Below, one piece after another: positions 1-10,934 of a stretch of DNA of 64,000 bases. The stretch is from contig PUQB01000867.1 of assembly GCA_003024785.1 (NCBI GenBank), positions 19,378-83,377 on the forward strand. The letters are read 5' to 3'. Below the pieces are notes generated by a model. That model worked only from the letters and a program-made list of their open reading frames with translations. It searched no databases and was not told the DNA's origin. The DNA comes from Selaginella tamariscina. Lineage: Eukaryota > Streptophyta > Lycopodiopsida > Selaginellales > Selaginellaceae. Position 1 is the stretch's first letter. Each line of letters opens with the position of its first letter. The translations under genes were made by a program, and so were the position numbers.

Positions 1-290
1 TTCTTTAAAGTTATTTTCACCATAATTACTTTTCACTCATGAATTTAAACAAATTATATTACAATAATGACACAATACCTCCATGTCGCCATGTGTTAAA
101 GTATAAAAGTTTCATGTGTGTAAAAATCATTGTTAGCACAATACATAAAAAGTTTTAATATAAAGTGAAGATAATAGCTCTCTTTATATATATTTCACAT
201 CTCTTAACTCATCTTTAAAATTAAAGATAAGATTTTGCTTTGGTCATTTGCCATGTGAGAAAATTCATAAAATATCTTTTCATAAGACAA

Positions 291-341
<51 letters not shown>
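291..341. repeat. (TA)n microsatellite
   Basis: About 50 bp of TA dinucleotides with one break. The equivalent tract is shorter in the copies near 29,130-29,158 and 62,068-62,085, so length varies between monomers. Confidence 0.95.
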
Positions 342-435
342 TACACAAAATCATAAATATGCACTTGCATTATTAAAATGACTATAAAGAATAATAAATG
401 TGAAGTCTTATTATTCTCTTGTATATTCTCTCTCT

Positions 436-460
436 CACGTGCTACTCTCTCCTATATAGC
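436..460 (+). promoter_or_regulatory. G-box plus TATA-like module
   Basis: CACGTG at 436-441 is followed by a TATATA core at 453-458 and by AACCG-type MYB-like sites near 465-515. The same module recurs at 62,183-62,205 and, inverted, near 29,010-29,035. It looks like a plant core promoter, but no convincing gene follows it. It may be a relic promoter of a decayed retroelement. Confidence 0.3.
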
Positions 461-1059
461 CCTTAACCGAATCCTCCATATTCTTGGTGCCACATCACAC
501 CAACCGTCTCAACCGTTCACTTCTTGTCATCATAAGTTTTTCTTACAAACAAGATTTTTCTTATTGACCAATCCTTATTGTTAGATAGGATTTTCTTATT
601 AATTTTTTCTATACTTATTCCTTTGTGGTAGGAAGGTTTCACATATGCATTTTCTTACCTGCTTTGTTTTTTGCTTTAACATGTGTGTTAATGAATGCAC
701 TCTTAGATACATGCATTTCGAAGCATATCAATGGATTGCATTCATTTCTTGCCATTTTAATGATGGGTTTTTTCCGAGGCATTCATTTATTTTGGTACAT
801 CTTGTGTCACATGCAATGATTATGTGAAAAAAATTGTTTCATCCAACAGCCATTTGTTGTTTACTTTCTACACATCCCTCTCTTGCTTTCTCACAAACAC
901 ATAGAGACACACACACACACCATACACATAGTCTAATGCACATCAATGAAATTGTTTAAGCATGTACATAATGCTTGTTAATGCAATTCTAACTATAGTA
1001 GAAAATGTATATATTAGTACCCATCCACACATTCTATGCCAAACTAATCTAAAATTTGT

Positions 1060-1505
1060 ATGGGAGAGTCCTCTGTTTTAGATCCAAATAAAGCCATGGT
1101 TGTCCACTATCCATGCATTCTCAATCTTTTCTTCTCACTTCACCTTGTCTCCACTTCCACGTACATGGCCTTCACTTCTTTCTTGCTCAACCTTTTCTTC
1201 TCATGGGGAACACTATCTTTGAATTGGATTGTTGGCTTGCCATCTTTGTTGTACTTTATGTCTTACAACCAGCTTAAATGTCCTTGGAATTGTCTCATCA
1301 CCTGAGAAATATCTTTAAGGCTTGGACACTTTGTTGGTGAATGGTGCCCTTCGCATAGGGAGTAAAAATTTCTCTTCAAATGTTGTAAGTAAGCCTGGAG
1401 ATACTCAAGAAAACTTAAGTCAGCCTTGTCCCTTAAGATTTTCACACAATCTTTAGTTTCTGCCATAGTTACAAACATAGTCGAGATCCCGACCGTGTTC
1501 ACCAT
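1060..1505 (-). pseudogene. Decayed ORF with zinc-knuckle-like motif
   Basis: The minus strand reads through a segment ending FYSLCEGHHSPTKCPSL, which resembles a retroelement CCHC knuckle that has lost its first cysteine. A Lys/Arg-rich stretch follows, in shifted frames. The inverted copy near 43,330-43,735 reads FYCLCRGHHSPTKCP at the same place, and further copies sit at 28,140-28,370 and 62,830-63,230. All copies contain stops or frameshifts. It is probably the Gag remnant of an old element; the family is not identified. Confidence 0.35.
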
Positions 1506-4086
1506 GTTTCATGAACACGGCCATGGGTCGTGTTCCCACGGCCGTGTTCATGAACAGTATATATTGTTACGAACACAGGTCGTGATCTCGGCCATGGTTG
1601 TTGGGGTAACACCAACTTAGGGTTATTGCACACGCAACAATCTATTTCGACTCCATCTCCTTGATCTTGCTCACCACCGCTGCCACTTTTGATTCTGGCA
1701 ACACAATGCTCAATACTGACTGTGAGTGATAGGTTTAGATCTGGTTTAAATATTAGAAAAGTTTATAGTTTATTTTAATTTTAAATATTACTTTCAAAAA
1801 TTTTAATATTTCTTTCATATATAGCTATATAATTAAAAATAATCAATACAATATCAACATACTGTGTGTATGTGTGTGTGTGTGAGAGAGAGAGGGGATA
1901 ATAACACAGAAATGCATGTGGTGTACAGCCGCCTCCGTGTCTCCATTTGCTATGGATTGAAGGAGAGGCACTCATCTGCCATGCTGCTGCCAAGCATGTC
2001 GCAGCAATCCAGCATACTATAGGAGCAAAAGCATCCTTCTTCACAGTGGTGGGACGAGGTAAATGTGCTTGAGAGCAAGGGGCATGGCCACAAACTATGG
2101 TCATGCAAATATTGCACAATGGTGAACAAGCTCAGTGGCGTTGATCGTGTGTGAGCTCATTTGTTAGGAGATGGCCCAAGCAGTAGGGATATTGTGAGTT
2201 GCCCCCTTATCTCAGGTAACAAGAAGGCGGAGCTAGTTAACATGCAAAAGGTTATTGACTCTGAAAAAGGCACAAGGGGGAAGAAAGGGTCGAATGTAGA
2301 ACTTTCAGTGCTAGTGGTATCATCCCATGCAGGTGGAAGTGGCTGCCTTTCCTCATTGTTTAACAAGCAGAGCCAAGTCCATATTGTAGATTTGATGGAT
2401 CCAGAGCAGAAGAGTTGAGTTGATGTGGCGATTGGAAGGTTTTTCTAGAATGAACACATTCCATTTGTGAAGGCTCGATCCCCTTACTTCCTCAACATGA
2501 TCTAAGAAGTTGCCAGGCATGGTGTGCCTTATGAACAACCAAAATATGATGATCTTCAGAAGAAGCTTCTATTGAAAGAGAAAGGATTCATTGACGTTGA
2601 GATGGCATCCATGAGGAAGCAGTGGGAGTAGGGGTGTAACCATATGCGTAGATGGGTGGGCAGATAGGAGGAATTGGCATATCATGGGGCTTGTGGCATA
2701 TAGTCAAGGACGGGTAGCTTTTCTTAAGGCTATTGATATTTCCTCAATAGGAAAATAGATGGGGAAAATGCAAACAGAGTAGCAGCAGCAATTTTGAAAC
2801 AGAGGTACCCGAAGATTCAATAGGCAGCATGTTTTCTCCATTGCTTGAACAATGCCTTGAAAGACTTTGGTGAACTTCCATGGATGGTAACACTTCTGGA
2901 GCAAGAAAAGGCTTTGGTGAGCTTCATTAAGAACCACTCTCATATGGTGGCACTGCTGGTGGAGTTTACTCACAAGCGAATGCTACGCTATTGTGATACG
3001 AGGTTTGGCTACAACTTCATTATGATGGAGAGGTTGGTGGAGCTCCGGGAAGCTCTATAACAGATGTTTGTATGCCCTGCATACAAAGCAAGGCTTGAGT
3101 CAAAGACGAGAGTAGGTAGAGACAGTTATGAAACTGTTTTTGATGATCATTTTTGGGAACAAGTTAAGGACATGTTAGAGGTGTCCAAGGATGTTATGCT
3201 GCTACTTCATCTTGTGGATGGTGATATACCTGCGATTGAAAAATATATGAGTGTATGAATAGGTTGGATGCAAGTTTAGAGGAAGGACAATCGGATTATG
3301 ACAGATACATGGAACTTCATCAGATCATGTCGAATCGGTGGCATGAGTATCACTCGCTCATGCACTCGGTGGCATATATGCTAGACCCAAGTATCAAGAG
3401 CATGAAAAGCATGCCAACAGAGAAGTCATGAAGGATTGGAATGCTTATTTATCGGCCATGTTTACATCCAATGAGAGGGACGTGATACGAGATGAGCTTT
3501 TAACTTACAGGAGGATAGGAGAGACATTTTCAAATCGATTGATGCTAAGGCTGATCGCACTAAGAAGGGAGCTGTACGTTGGTGGGAGGACTATGGTTAT
3601 GAAATTCCAACCCTTCAGAAGTTGGCCATTTGAGTTCTAAGTCAGGCATGCTCGTCATCCTCGGTGGAGGGATTGTTCAGCACTTTCGAGCATGTTTCTT
3701 CAAAGAAAAAAAATAGACTTACTGTGGACAAGACAACAGATCTGGTTTTCATGGCTTGTAATAGTAGGTTGTTAACCTGCAAAAATGAGTGTGACTATGA
3801 CAAGTTTGTGAGCTACAAACTACTAGAGACAATTCCTCATCCGGAGGACGAGCTTGAGTCAAGAAAGGAAGAGGAAGAGAGACAATGTCGAAGATTGTGA
3901 GGTTAAGGATGTTTGAGTAGTTTATATATAATAAAAAGTAACATATTCCTAGAATTAAAATTAGAATATTCTTAGAATATTCACTAGAATATTCGTGAGC
4001 CATCATGAGCCGTGATCGTGTTATGTGGTCGGGTTCCTAAAATCTAAGCTTGTGTTCGTGTTCCGTGTTCATGTTCATAACTATAG
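1465..4086 (+). mobile_element. hAT DNA transposon, non-autonomous by decay
   Basis: An 8-bp target duplication flanks the element: TTTCTGCC at 1,457-1,464 and TTTTTGCC at 4,087-4,094. Imperfect terminal inverted repeats start ATAGTTAC and end TAACTAT. Subterminal GTGTTC/GAACAC motifs cluster at both ends (1,490-1,560 and 4,015-4,075), as is common for hAT transposase binding regions. The paralogous site at 43,321-43,328 (GGCAGAAA on the plus strand) has no insertion, which confirms both ends. The interior encodes a hAT transposase with frameshifts. The same insertion is present at 63,215, so it predates that duplication. Confidence 0.9.
2081..3899 (+). pseudogene. hAT transposase, broken
   Basis: In order: a BED-type zinc finger (WSCKYC...AHLL...C, about 2,096-2,205); a central region (GFIDVEMASMRKQW near 2,584; HCLNNALKDFGELPW near 2,842, typical of the hAT catalytic core); a segment with DTRFGYNF near 2,996; and a C-terminal dimerisation domain (SSSVEGLFSTFEH and RLTVDKTTDLVFMA, about 3,650-3,760). 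The frame is broken repeatedly. One break is CGA to TGA in the BED finger, at 2,150-2,152; the copy at 63,900 still has CGA. The protein would bind the element's ends in the nucleus and carry out cut-and-paste transposition. This copy cannot make it. Confidence 0.88.
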
Positions 4087-4194
4087 TTTTTGCCCTCCAC
4101 TCACCCAAAATTGAGAGCATCATGAAAAGCATAAGTAAAACCCAAAAGAACAACAAAGTGCAGTGGATTACAACCCCATGAGAATATTCAATAC

Positions 4195-4799
4195 TGTTAG
4201 GATCATAGTTAGACATTGATAATATTTCTTGTTATTCATGGGCAATTTAATGGGAAAATACCAAAAACAATATATATTGTTAAAAATCGAGAGTGGGAAG
4301 GATATATCGGAGTACGAGTTACTAACTTAATACTGCAATATGAGTTGTCATCGCAATATGATACCAACGAAGTACGGCATGTTTGGATAAGGATAAAAAG
4401 GAGTTACAGTAACTGAATGGATAAGGTTGAGAGGTAGTTGCGATAACTGCTAGTACGGGACCTAGAGTACGGGTATAATAGACCAGATTAGGACTAGAAG
4501 GGATCTTAAGTATACTGTTATTTTGTCCATGTGCCGTGTGCAGACATAATATAAGTTTCCTTTCTCTCTCAATACGTTTATCTCTTACTCATATTTCTGT
4601 TATGTGGTATACTATTCCTACTCCCAGTACTGTGACGGGATCCATAGTACTACTGCCTGCTATACACCTTGCCATCCTTACCCTTTCCCGACCTTCTGAT
4701 GTCTGATTTCTTCTATATCTTATTCCGGTAGACCCTTAATAAGGGTTTGTTGAAGGCAATCTTACCTATGTGCAAATGGTAGGATTTGAAGGTTCAACA
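4195..4799 (+). repeat. gypsy-1 5' LTR
   Basis: It begins TGTTAGGATC and ends ...GGTTCAACA. It aligns along its length to 12,806-13,399 with scattered substitutions and indels. A possible TATA (GGTATAATAG, near 4,464) precedes the likely transcription start. No standard initiator-Met primer site follows it. Confidence 0.92.
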
Positions 4800-4984
4800 T
4801 ATGGCAACCACGGAGGGATGGTCGTGTTAGTAGGTAATTGATAATGTGTTTGTAGAATGTATCAGGATGGGTAGACCGATACCCAAAGGAGTGTTGGAGT
4901 TTAAAGAAAATTGTGACGGAAGAAAAAGATTGAGGCTTTTCGTAGACTCAGGCGAGAGTCCTTAATAGATCAGTGCAGCTATTG

Positions 4985-6484
4985 CAGAAATGGAAGAACA
5001 TTTACCAAGACAGCATGAGAATGGACCTGCAGCATATAGTAGTAAGTGAATGCATGATTATCAACGTATTCTGCAGAACACCAAAGATATGAGGAATTAA
5101 GCAGAGACAACAAAGAGAGCGCGAGGAGCAATATTTATGACAAAAGCAATAATAGAGACACGGAAGAGGATTGAAGAGCGTGAGGAACAGAGAAGGAAGG
5201 AGCAAGTTCAAGCTCGAGGAGAGGAGCAACCAACGACGACATACGACGAGGATACAGAAGAAAAGGATATTAATTAGGAGAGTGAAGATCATGGGCAACG
5301 TGTACCAACGCGAGGAAACTGGGATTTGTTGTTAGTGGACGTACCTGACGAGATGGGAACACTAACGATTACGGGGAAGGTCATACCATCTACTTTTTCA
5401 GGTCTTGAGAATGAGGATACGAATCAGCATATTCAGTAGTTTGAGAAGGCATGTGAAGCTAACGAAATCATGGATGAACATGATAAACTACAAATATTTC
5501 CATTTACATGAAAGGAGACACTAGCGATTGGTATTACAAAAATGCTAAACAATCGATAAGTACAGTGTACTACTTCCCTATTCAAGAATTATTATGTACG
5601 AAAAATATCGTAAGCGAGACCCAACAATACAGTTACAGGAAATACGGCAGGGACCTACTGAGGCAGTGGAAGATTACACTCGATGATTTTGGAGATTATA
5701 CAACGTTGCAAGGTCAGAGATGTCAGTGATAAATTGGCAAAGAAATGGTATATAAACGGACTACTGGACAATTTACAGCTCCAAGTACGACTGATAAAAC
5801 CGCCTGATTTAAGTGAAACAATAAAGAAGCAGAACAACTTGAAGTGTTGATACCTCCAAGATACATCGATGATGATGAACGAGAATCAAGAAGACAATAT
5901 CGGGGAGAGCGAAATACGGCAAGAACTAAAACAATATTTTGTACAACATGCAAAAATGAAGGACATAATGCTTCTGAATGTAAGTACCCAAGTGTCAGAT
6001 GTGTGGAGGAATAGGACATGAAGCGGACAATGTCGGACTACGGATATAAACCCAACAAATGATGGGACGTACTGAATTTTCCACCACCACCTAGATGGAA
6101 CAACAACCGGAATGCGAATTCATATGATTATTCAAGTCACGAAATGCTAATTCATATGATTATCCACAAAGAGCGTATAATGGGGAACGTAGGAATGGCA
6201 ATGGAAGGAGATTTCCCCGTGAATCCGGAACATTTTTCCGACAAGGTAATAATACGGAAATGTTGTAAGGAACATCTTTGTTACCACCCAGCACAACAGG
6301 ACCACCGTTATTACCACCAATACCACCTCCACCAGCATTACGAGGTCAGAATCCAAATGTGACATGTTTTAGATGTGGAGAAAAAAGGACATTATTCTAC
6401 TGAATGTAATCGACTCAACAGTATTCGCTGTTACACATGTGGTGAGATGGGACATTATTCACCAGAATGTCCCAACGCAATTTA
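4985..6484 (+). pseudogene. gypsy-1 gag with several CCHC knuckles
   Basis: Frames are broken but Gag features are clear. CTTCKNEGHNASEC at 5,940-5,981 is a complete CX2CX4HX4C knuckle. CQMCGGIGHEAD follows at about 5,993. A third, frameshifted knuckle begins CFRCGEK at 6,365. A fourth, CYTCGEMGHYSPEC, is intact at 6,429-6,470. Gag proteins package element RNA in cytoplasmic particles through such knuckles. Two pairs separated by about 330 bp of Asn/Tyr/Pro-rich sequence is more than the usual one or two. Confidence 0.85.
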
Positions 6485-7073
6485 ACACCGGAACATCTTC
6501 ACTGAACCAGCGACACGGAGAATTGAAGTTCAACAAGAGAATGATCTAGCAGATGACCATCAAGAACAAAATTATGAGTGCAAATGGAGCAAGATAGAGC
6601 AAATGGGAGCAAGATACATACCCTCAACTGAGACGTATGCTGTAACAGGGCCAAACGAGTACGGGTCGAACCAGCAAAAGAAGAACCAATATGCAAGAAT
6701 TGGGAGAAAGAAAAGGCTACAGTACAAGAGTGACTGATCAAATTAGAAAATGCAACAAGAGGAAAATCAAGACTCTATGATAATGAAATGAGCATGCATT
6801 CACAGCAATCCACATCAACAGTACCACTTGGAGATCGTATTGTTGCTGTGATTCTGCAACAACCTGTACAGTTAACTATAAGGGAGTTACTGACATTAGC
6901 ACCATTTTTGCGAACGCAGATAACAAATGCTTTGGACGTGAGCAATATTCAAACCGATACAAGTCAAGTAGGAGTGAATACAACGGAAGTTCTTACAGAC
7001 GAGAAGGACTGGGATGAAGAAGTGCCAATGATTACGGCTCAATGGCAAAAACAATATTCAGAATATACCTATT

Positions 7074-7500
7074 GATGGAGGTTCAGGAGTGAATATAATT
7101 GAAGAGCAGACTTGCAAACAATTGGGTCTTGGGCCTATTGAAAATGCACCCTTCTTGGTACGGATGGCTGATCAGAGGAAAGTCAGACCCATTGGTATAA
7201 TCAGTGTATGTATGGAAATTGTAGGAATCAAGTTTAAGGTGTCTTTGGTCGTACTACGTATCGAGCAGACGAGCAAACCATACCAGATATTACTGGGAAG
7301 ACCATGGTTAAGAGATGCAAAAGTACGACATAATTGGGAGCACGACGAAATGGTACTCTATAAGAATGACGAGAAGCAGTCGTTCGAACACAACAGAAAA
7401 AGCAATCGAACGACCAACTCGACCATTACAAATGGAGGATTTCGACTGGCATTACGGCTTGAAACAAGGAAGAAGAAAAACTCCTTTTCAAAAGCAATCC
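7074..7500 (+). pseudogene. gypsy-1 aspartic protease
   Basis: The active-site motif DGGSGVNI starts at 7,074. The plant gypsy flap and C-terminal motif ILLGRPWLRDAKV lies at about 7,288-7,326. The frame is open through this domain (7,089-7,511) but joins neither gag upstream nor reverse transcriptase downstream without shifts. Retropepsins of this type cleave the Gag-Pol polyprotein. Confidence 0.85.
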
Positions 7501-7739
7501 AGACCTCGTAGAGATAGCACAAGTGATTTATACCAAATGACACAGAAGAGAAAACCAAAAAGACAGCTACTAGTAATCAACAACAGCAACATATGGATAC
7601 TCTCGGACTGACGGATAAGTTTAAACAACCTCTGCAACAAAATTACAATTCGAGATAGAGCACAAACAAAGAATACGGACTAACAAAAACTAGAAATTAC
7701 GACGAATGAGAAGACTGAAGAAGTTGAAATTAAAACAAG

Positions 7740-9110
7740 TGAATATGGCACGAAAAGTACGAATAGCAGTTGATCTCGAGCCGGAATACCGAAGACAGCT
7801 GATAGCAGTACTACGTCAAAATGCAATGTTTTTGCTTGGAGTTACGAAGATCTTAAGGGAGTTCCACCCACAATTTGTACCCATAAGATAGAACTACTAC
7901 CACATGCAGTCCCAGGAAAACAGCAAGCATACCGAATGAATCCAACATTTTTGGCGAAAGTTAGAGAAGAAGTGGACAAGTTATTACAGGCCGGATTCAT
8001 ATATCCAATTGAAAACCCGCAATGGTTATCACCAATTGTCGTAGTCCCAAAGAAGAATGGCAAATTACGTATCTGCGTCAATTATAAGAAATTGAATGAT
8101 GTAACGAAGCGGGATACGTACCCAATACCATTCACCGAAGAATTGTTGGATACAGTAGCAGGACACGAAATGTACTCCTTTTTGGACGGATTTTCAGGAT
8201 ATAACCAAGTACAAGTAGATCCAGGATCAACCGAAAACGGCATTCATTAGTCCTTGGGGTACATATGCGTATCGCGTTATGCCTTTTGGGCTATGCAATG
8301 CACCATTTACCTTCCAATTGGTTTCCGGGATTATTTGACCACGTTTATGAAAGTTTTCTTGGATGATTTTAGCATTTATGGAGCACAAGATAAACACCTG
8401 GACTGTTTAACGAAGTGTTTTGGGAAATGCCGATTAAATAATATAGCTCTTAATCCGAAGAAGTGCGTATTTCTGTAGATCAGGAATTTTGCTCGGGCAT
8501 ATTATATGCAAGGATGGAATAATGGTGGATCAAGATAAAATCAAAGTCATACAAACAATGCAACCTCCTAAAGACGTAAGCGGAGTACGACGGCTTCTTG
8601 GGAAAATGGGATATCATCGAAGATTTATCAAAAATTACGTAGCAATAGCAAAGCCATTAACTATGCTTTTGAGGAAAACACAACCATTCAAATGGGATCT
8701 GCAATGCGAACAGAGCTTCAATACGTTAAAGCAGGCATTAATGACGGCTCCATTTAGCTAGTCCAAATTGGCGAAGGAGTTTCATGTACAAGTGGACGCA
8801 TCGTCATACGCTATCGGATGCATATTAACACAAACCCAGGAAGACGGAAAAGATCGACCATTATATTACGCGAGTCGGCGGTTAGCACCTGCAGAAGAAA
8901 ATTATACGACTACGGAAAAGGAGGCACTCGGAATGGTTTATGCAGCAAAGAAATTTTCACATTATTGCTAGCAAACAAAGTCAAATTCATTGTCGATCAT
9001 CAAGCTCTTACACACTTATTAAGCAAGACTAAGCTCGAAGGAAGATTAGTACGCTGGTTTTTATTACTAAGGAGTTCGACTTTCAAATCATCATAAACCA
9101 GGCAAACTAC
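7740..9110 (+). pseudogene. gypsy-1 reverse transcriptase and RNase H
   Basis: RT segments are visible: SPIVVVPKKNGKLRICVNYK near 8,029, FLDGFSGYNQ near 8,182, and the catalytic FLDDFSIYG near 8,356. RNase H follows with FHVQVDASSYAIGCIL near 8,780 and APAEENYTTTEKEALGMVYA near 8,887. Stops or shifts occur at about 8,250, 8,478, 8,760 and 8,970. A functional version would copy the RNA into DNA and degrade the RNA strand. This copy cannot be translated as one protein. Confidence 0.9.
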
Positions 9111-9290
9111 ACCAACAAGCAGATTTCTTAAGCCGTATTACGAATGAAGAAGAAGGTGTTGGTGTGAATGATGAACTACCAGATGCTAACTTATTTCAGA
9201 TACAACAAAACAACAACCAAAACATGGAAATCAAAGGATATCTACAAGATATTGAACACTTTTTAACTACTGGAACAGCACCAGATAAGT

Positions 9291-10300
9291 ATGCAACAAC
9301 AACAACAACGCAAACAACTCGTCTTACGATGTAAGCCATACTGCATGGTGTCAGGTATACTATATAAGAAGGGCAAAGATGAAGTTTTAAGGAGATGTGT
9401 GCCAATGGAAGAAGTTCAGCTCGTATTACGGGAAGCTCACTCAGGGGAACACGGTGGACATTTTCAGAACGTTAACAGCACGAAAAATATTACAGTCGGA
9501 TTATGGTGGCCCACGTTATTCAAGGATGCTATCGAATATTGTCAAAATGTTTGAAAGTAACGAACATCAACCAGCTCCACACCATCAAGTTCAACCATTA
9601 CATCCAACGGAACCATTAGCTCCATTTATGAAATGGGGAATGGATTTTATGGGACCAATCAATCCTAAAAGAGCAAGAGGAATCAGTATATATTGGTACT
9701 CACGGATTACGTTACTAAATGGGCAGAAGCTATGCATTACGGGATTGCCGCGAACACGTGTAGCTAAGTTTATACGAGAATATATAGTACGATTTGGCGC
9801 TCCAATGGAACTTATCAGTGACCAAGGAACTCATTTCGTCAACAACGTCATCAAAGTACTTTGCAACGAATATTTAGTAAAGCATTACGTCTCCACGGCG
9901 TATTATCCGCAAGGCAATGGACAAGCAGAGGCTACTAACAAATACTGAAGACCGTATTAACCAAGATAGTAAACACAATCGCAAAAAACTGGATGAAAAA
10001 CTTCCATCAGCATTATGGGCATACATACTACATATAAAGTGGCAACAAAGTTTACTCCATTTCAACTTACATATGGATTAGAAGCTATTACGCCTATAGA
10101 GTATATCATTCCATCATTGCGGATGTCACTCGAATACGGCATTGGGAAAAGCAGAACAAGTTAAACAACGACTATTACAACTCGAAAAACTCGATAAGAG
10201 AAATGACAACAAGCAGTTTTCAACATACAAGCAATACAAACACGTATTAAGGCGTGGCACAATCAATTATGACGAGTACAACGACGACCCATATTGAGTC
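9291..10300 (+). pseudogene. gypsy-1 integrase
   Basis: The N-terminal zinc-binding region reads LREAHSGEHGGHF...WWPTLFKDA...YCQ (about 9,424-9,550). The catalytic core shows WGMDFMGPI (about 9,634), LISDQGTHFVN (about 9,811) and YYPQGNGQAEATNK (about 9,901), giving a D, D, E set. The frame shifts near 9,550 and stops at 9,948. Remnants of the C-terminal part reach about 10,300. No chromodomain was recognised, unlike in gypsy-2. Confidence 0.88.
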
Positions 10301-10687
10301 GGAGAAATGGTATGGCATTATCAAGGAAATCTTGACCCATTGGTCATAAATTAAGTCCAAATGGTATGGACCATATATTATTACCGATATACGAACAACA
10401 ACACCGTCACTCTTATGGACGCTACAACATGAGTCATACTTACAACAAATACGAATCGCATAGGAAATATACATCTAACAAGCCAGAGGAAGATCTTGAT
10501 AATGACCGGAGTACGAATTGCACAATCGCCGGACCCAGAAACATCTGCACTAAACAGTAAGTCGGAGCAAGACATGGAAAAGCACGTGACCTCTTGGCAA
10601 GTAGATTAGCAGAATCTTCTGGAAACATCGACAGGATCACTCACACGAGCAAATGACAGAATCCAAGAAATCGGCAAATCCAAGGAA

Positions 10688-10934
10688 TATAAAATCCAAT
10701 GATGAGATATTCTCTATCAAATCTAGCGCAAACCAAGGTATTCACACACTCAACCAATATGAACTCGACACGTGGACTGCTTCGCAGAGACTGACAGACC
10801 ATTAAATTCTCTAAGTTAAAATAGGAGCACTACTCAGCCACATAACACATTAGGGTTTTTGAGTTCTTCTTTAGTTTCTTCCTCTTTTTCCCATCTTCAA
10901 GTTTGTCTTTTTCTTCTTTTATTCGGCAGCACAT
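10688..10934 (+). promoter_or_regulatory. Possible internal promoter of gypsy-1
   Basis: TATAAAA at 10,688-10,694, a telo-box (TTAGGGTTT) at 10,850-10,858, and a strongly pyrimidine-rich stretch at 10,861-10,920 precede the start of the extra 3' reading region. The layout resembles a plant gene promoter and leader and is unusual inside a retrotransposon. No expression evidence is available. Confidence 0.3.

Larger units (their letters stand above)
1..1464 (+). repeat. Monomer arm A, first copy
   Basis: AT-rich, mostly non-coding arm of the large repeat. A near-identical direct copy lies at 61,777-63,214. Inverted copies lie at 28,131-29,430 and about 43,329-44,890. It holds a TA microsatellite, a G-box plus TATA pair, and a decayed minus-strand reading frame with a zinc-knuckle remnant. 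It ends at the hAT insertion point. No intact gene is visible in it. Confidence 0.9.

Noticed and set aside
625..827. Hydrophobic frames (MVGRFHICIFLPALFFALTC...) repeated in all four arm A copies
   Set aside because: Conservation is explained by recent duplication. Two overlapping frames look equally hydrophobic because the DNA is T-rich, and no domain is seen.
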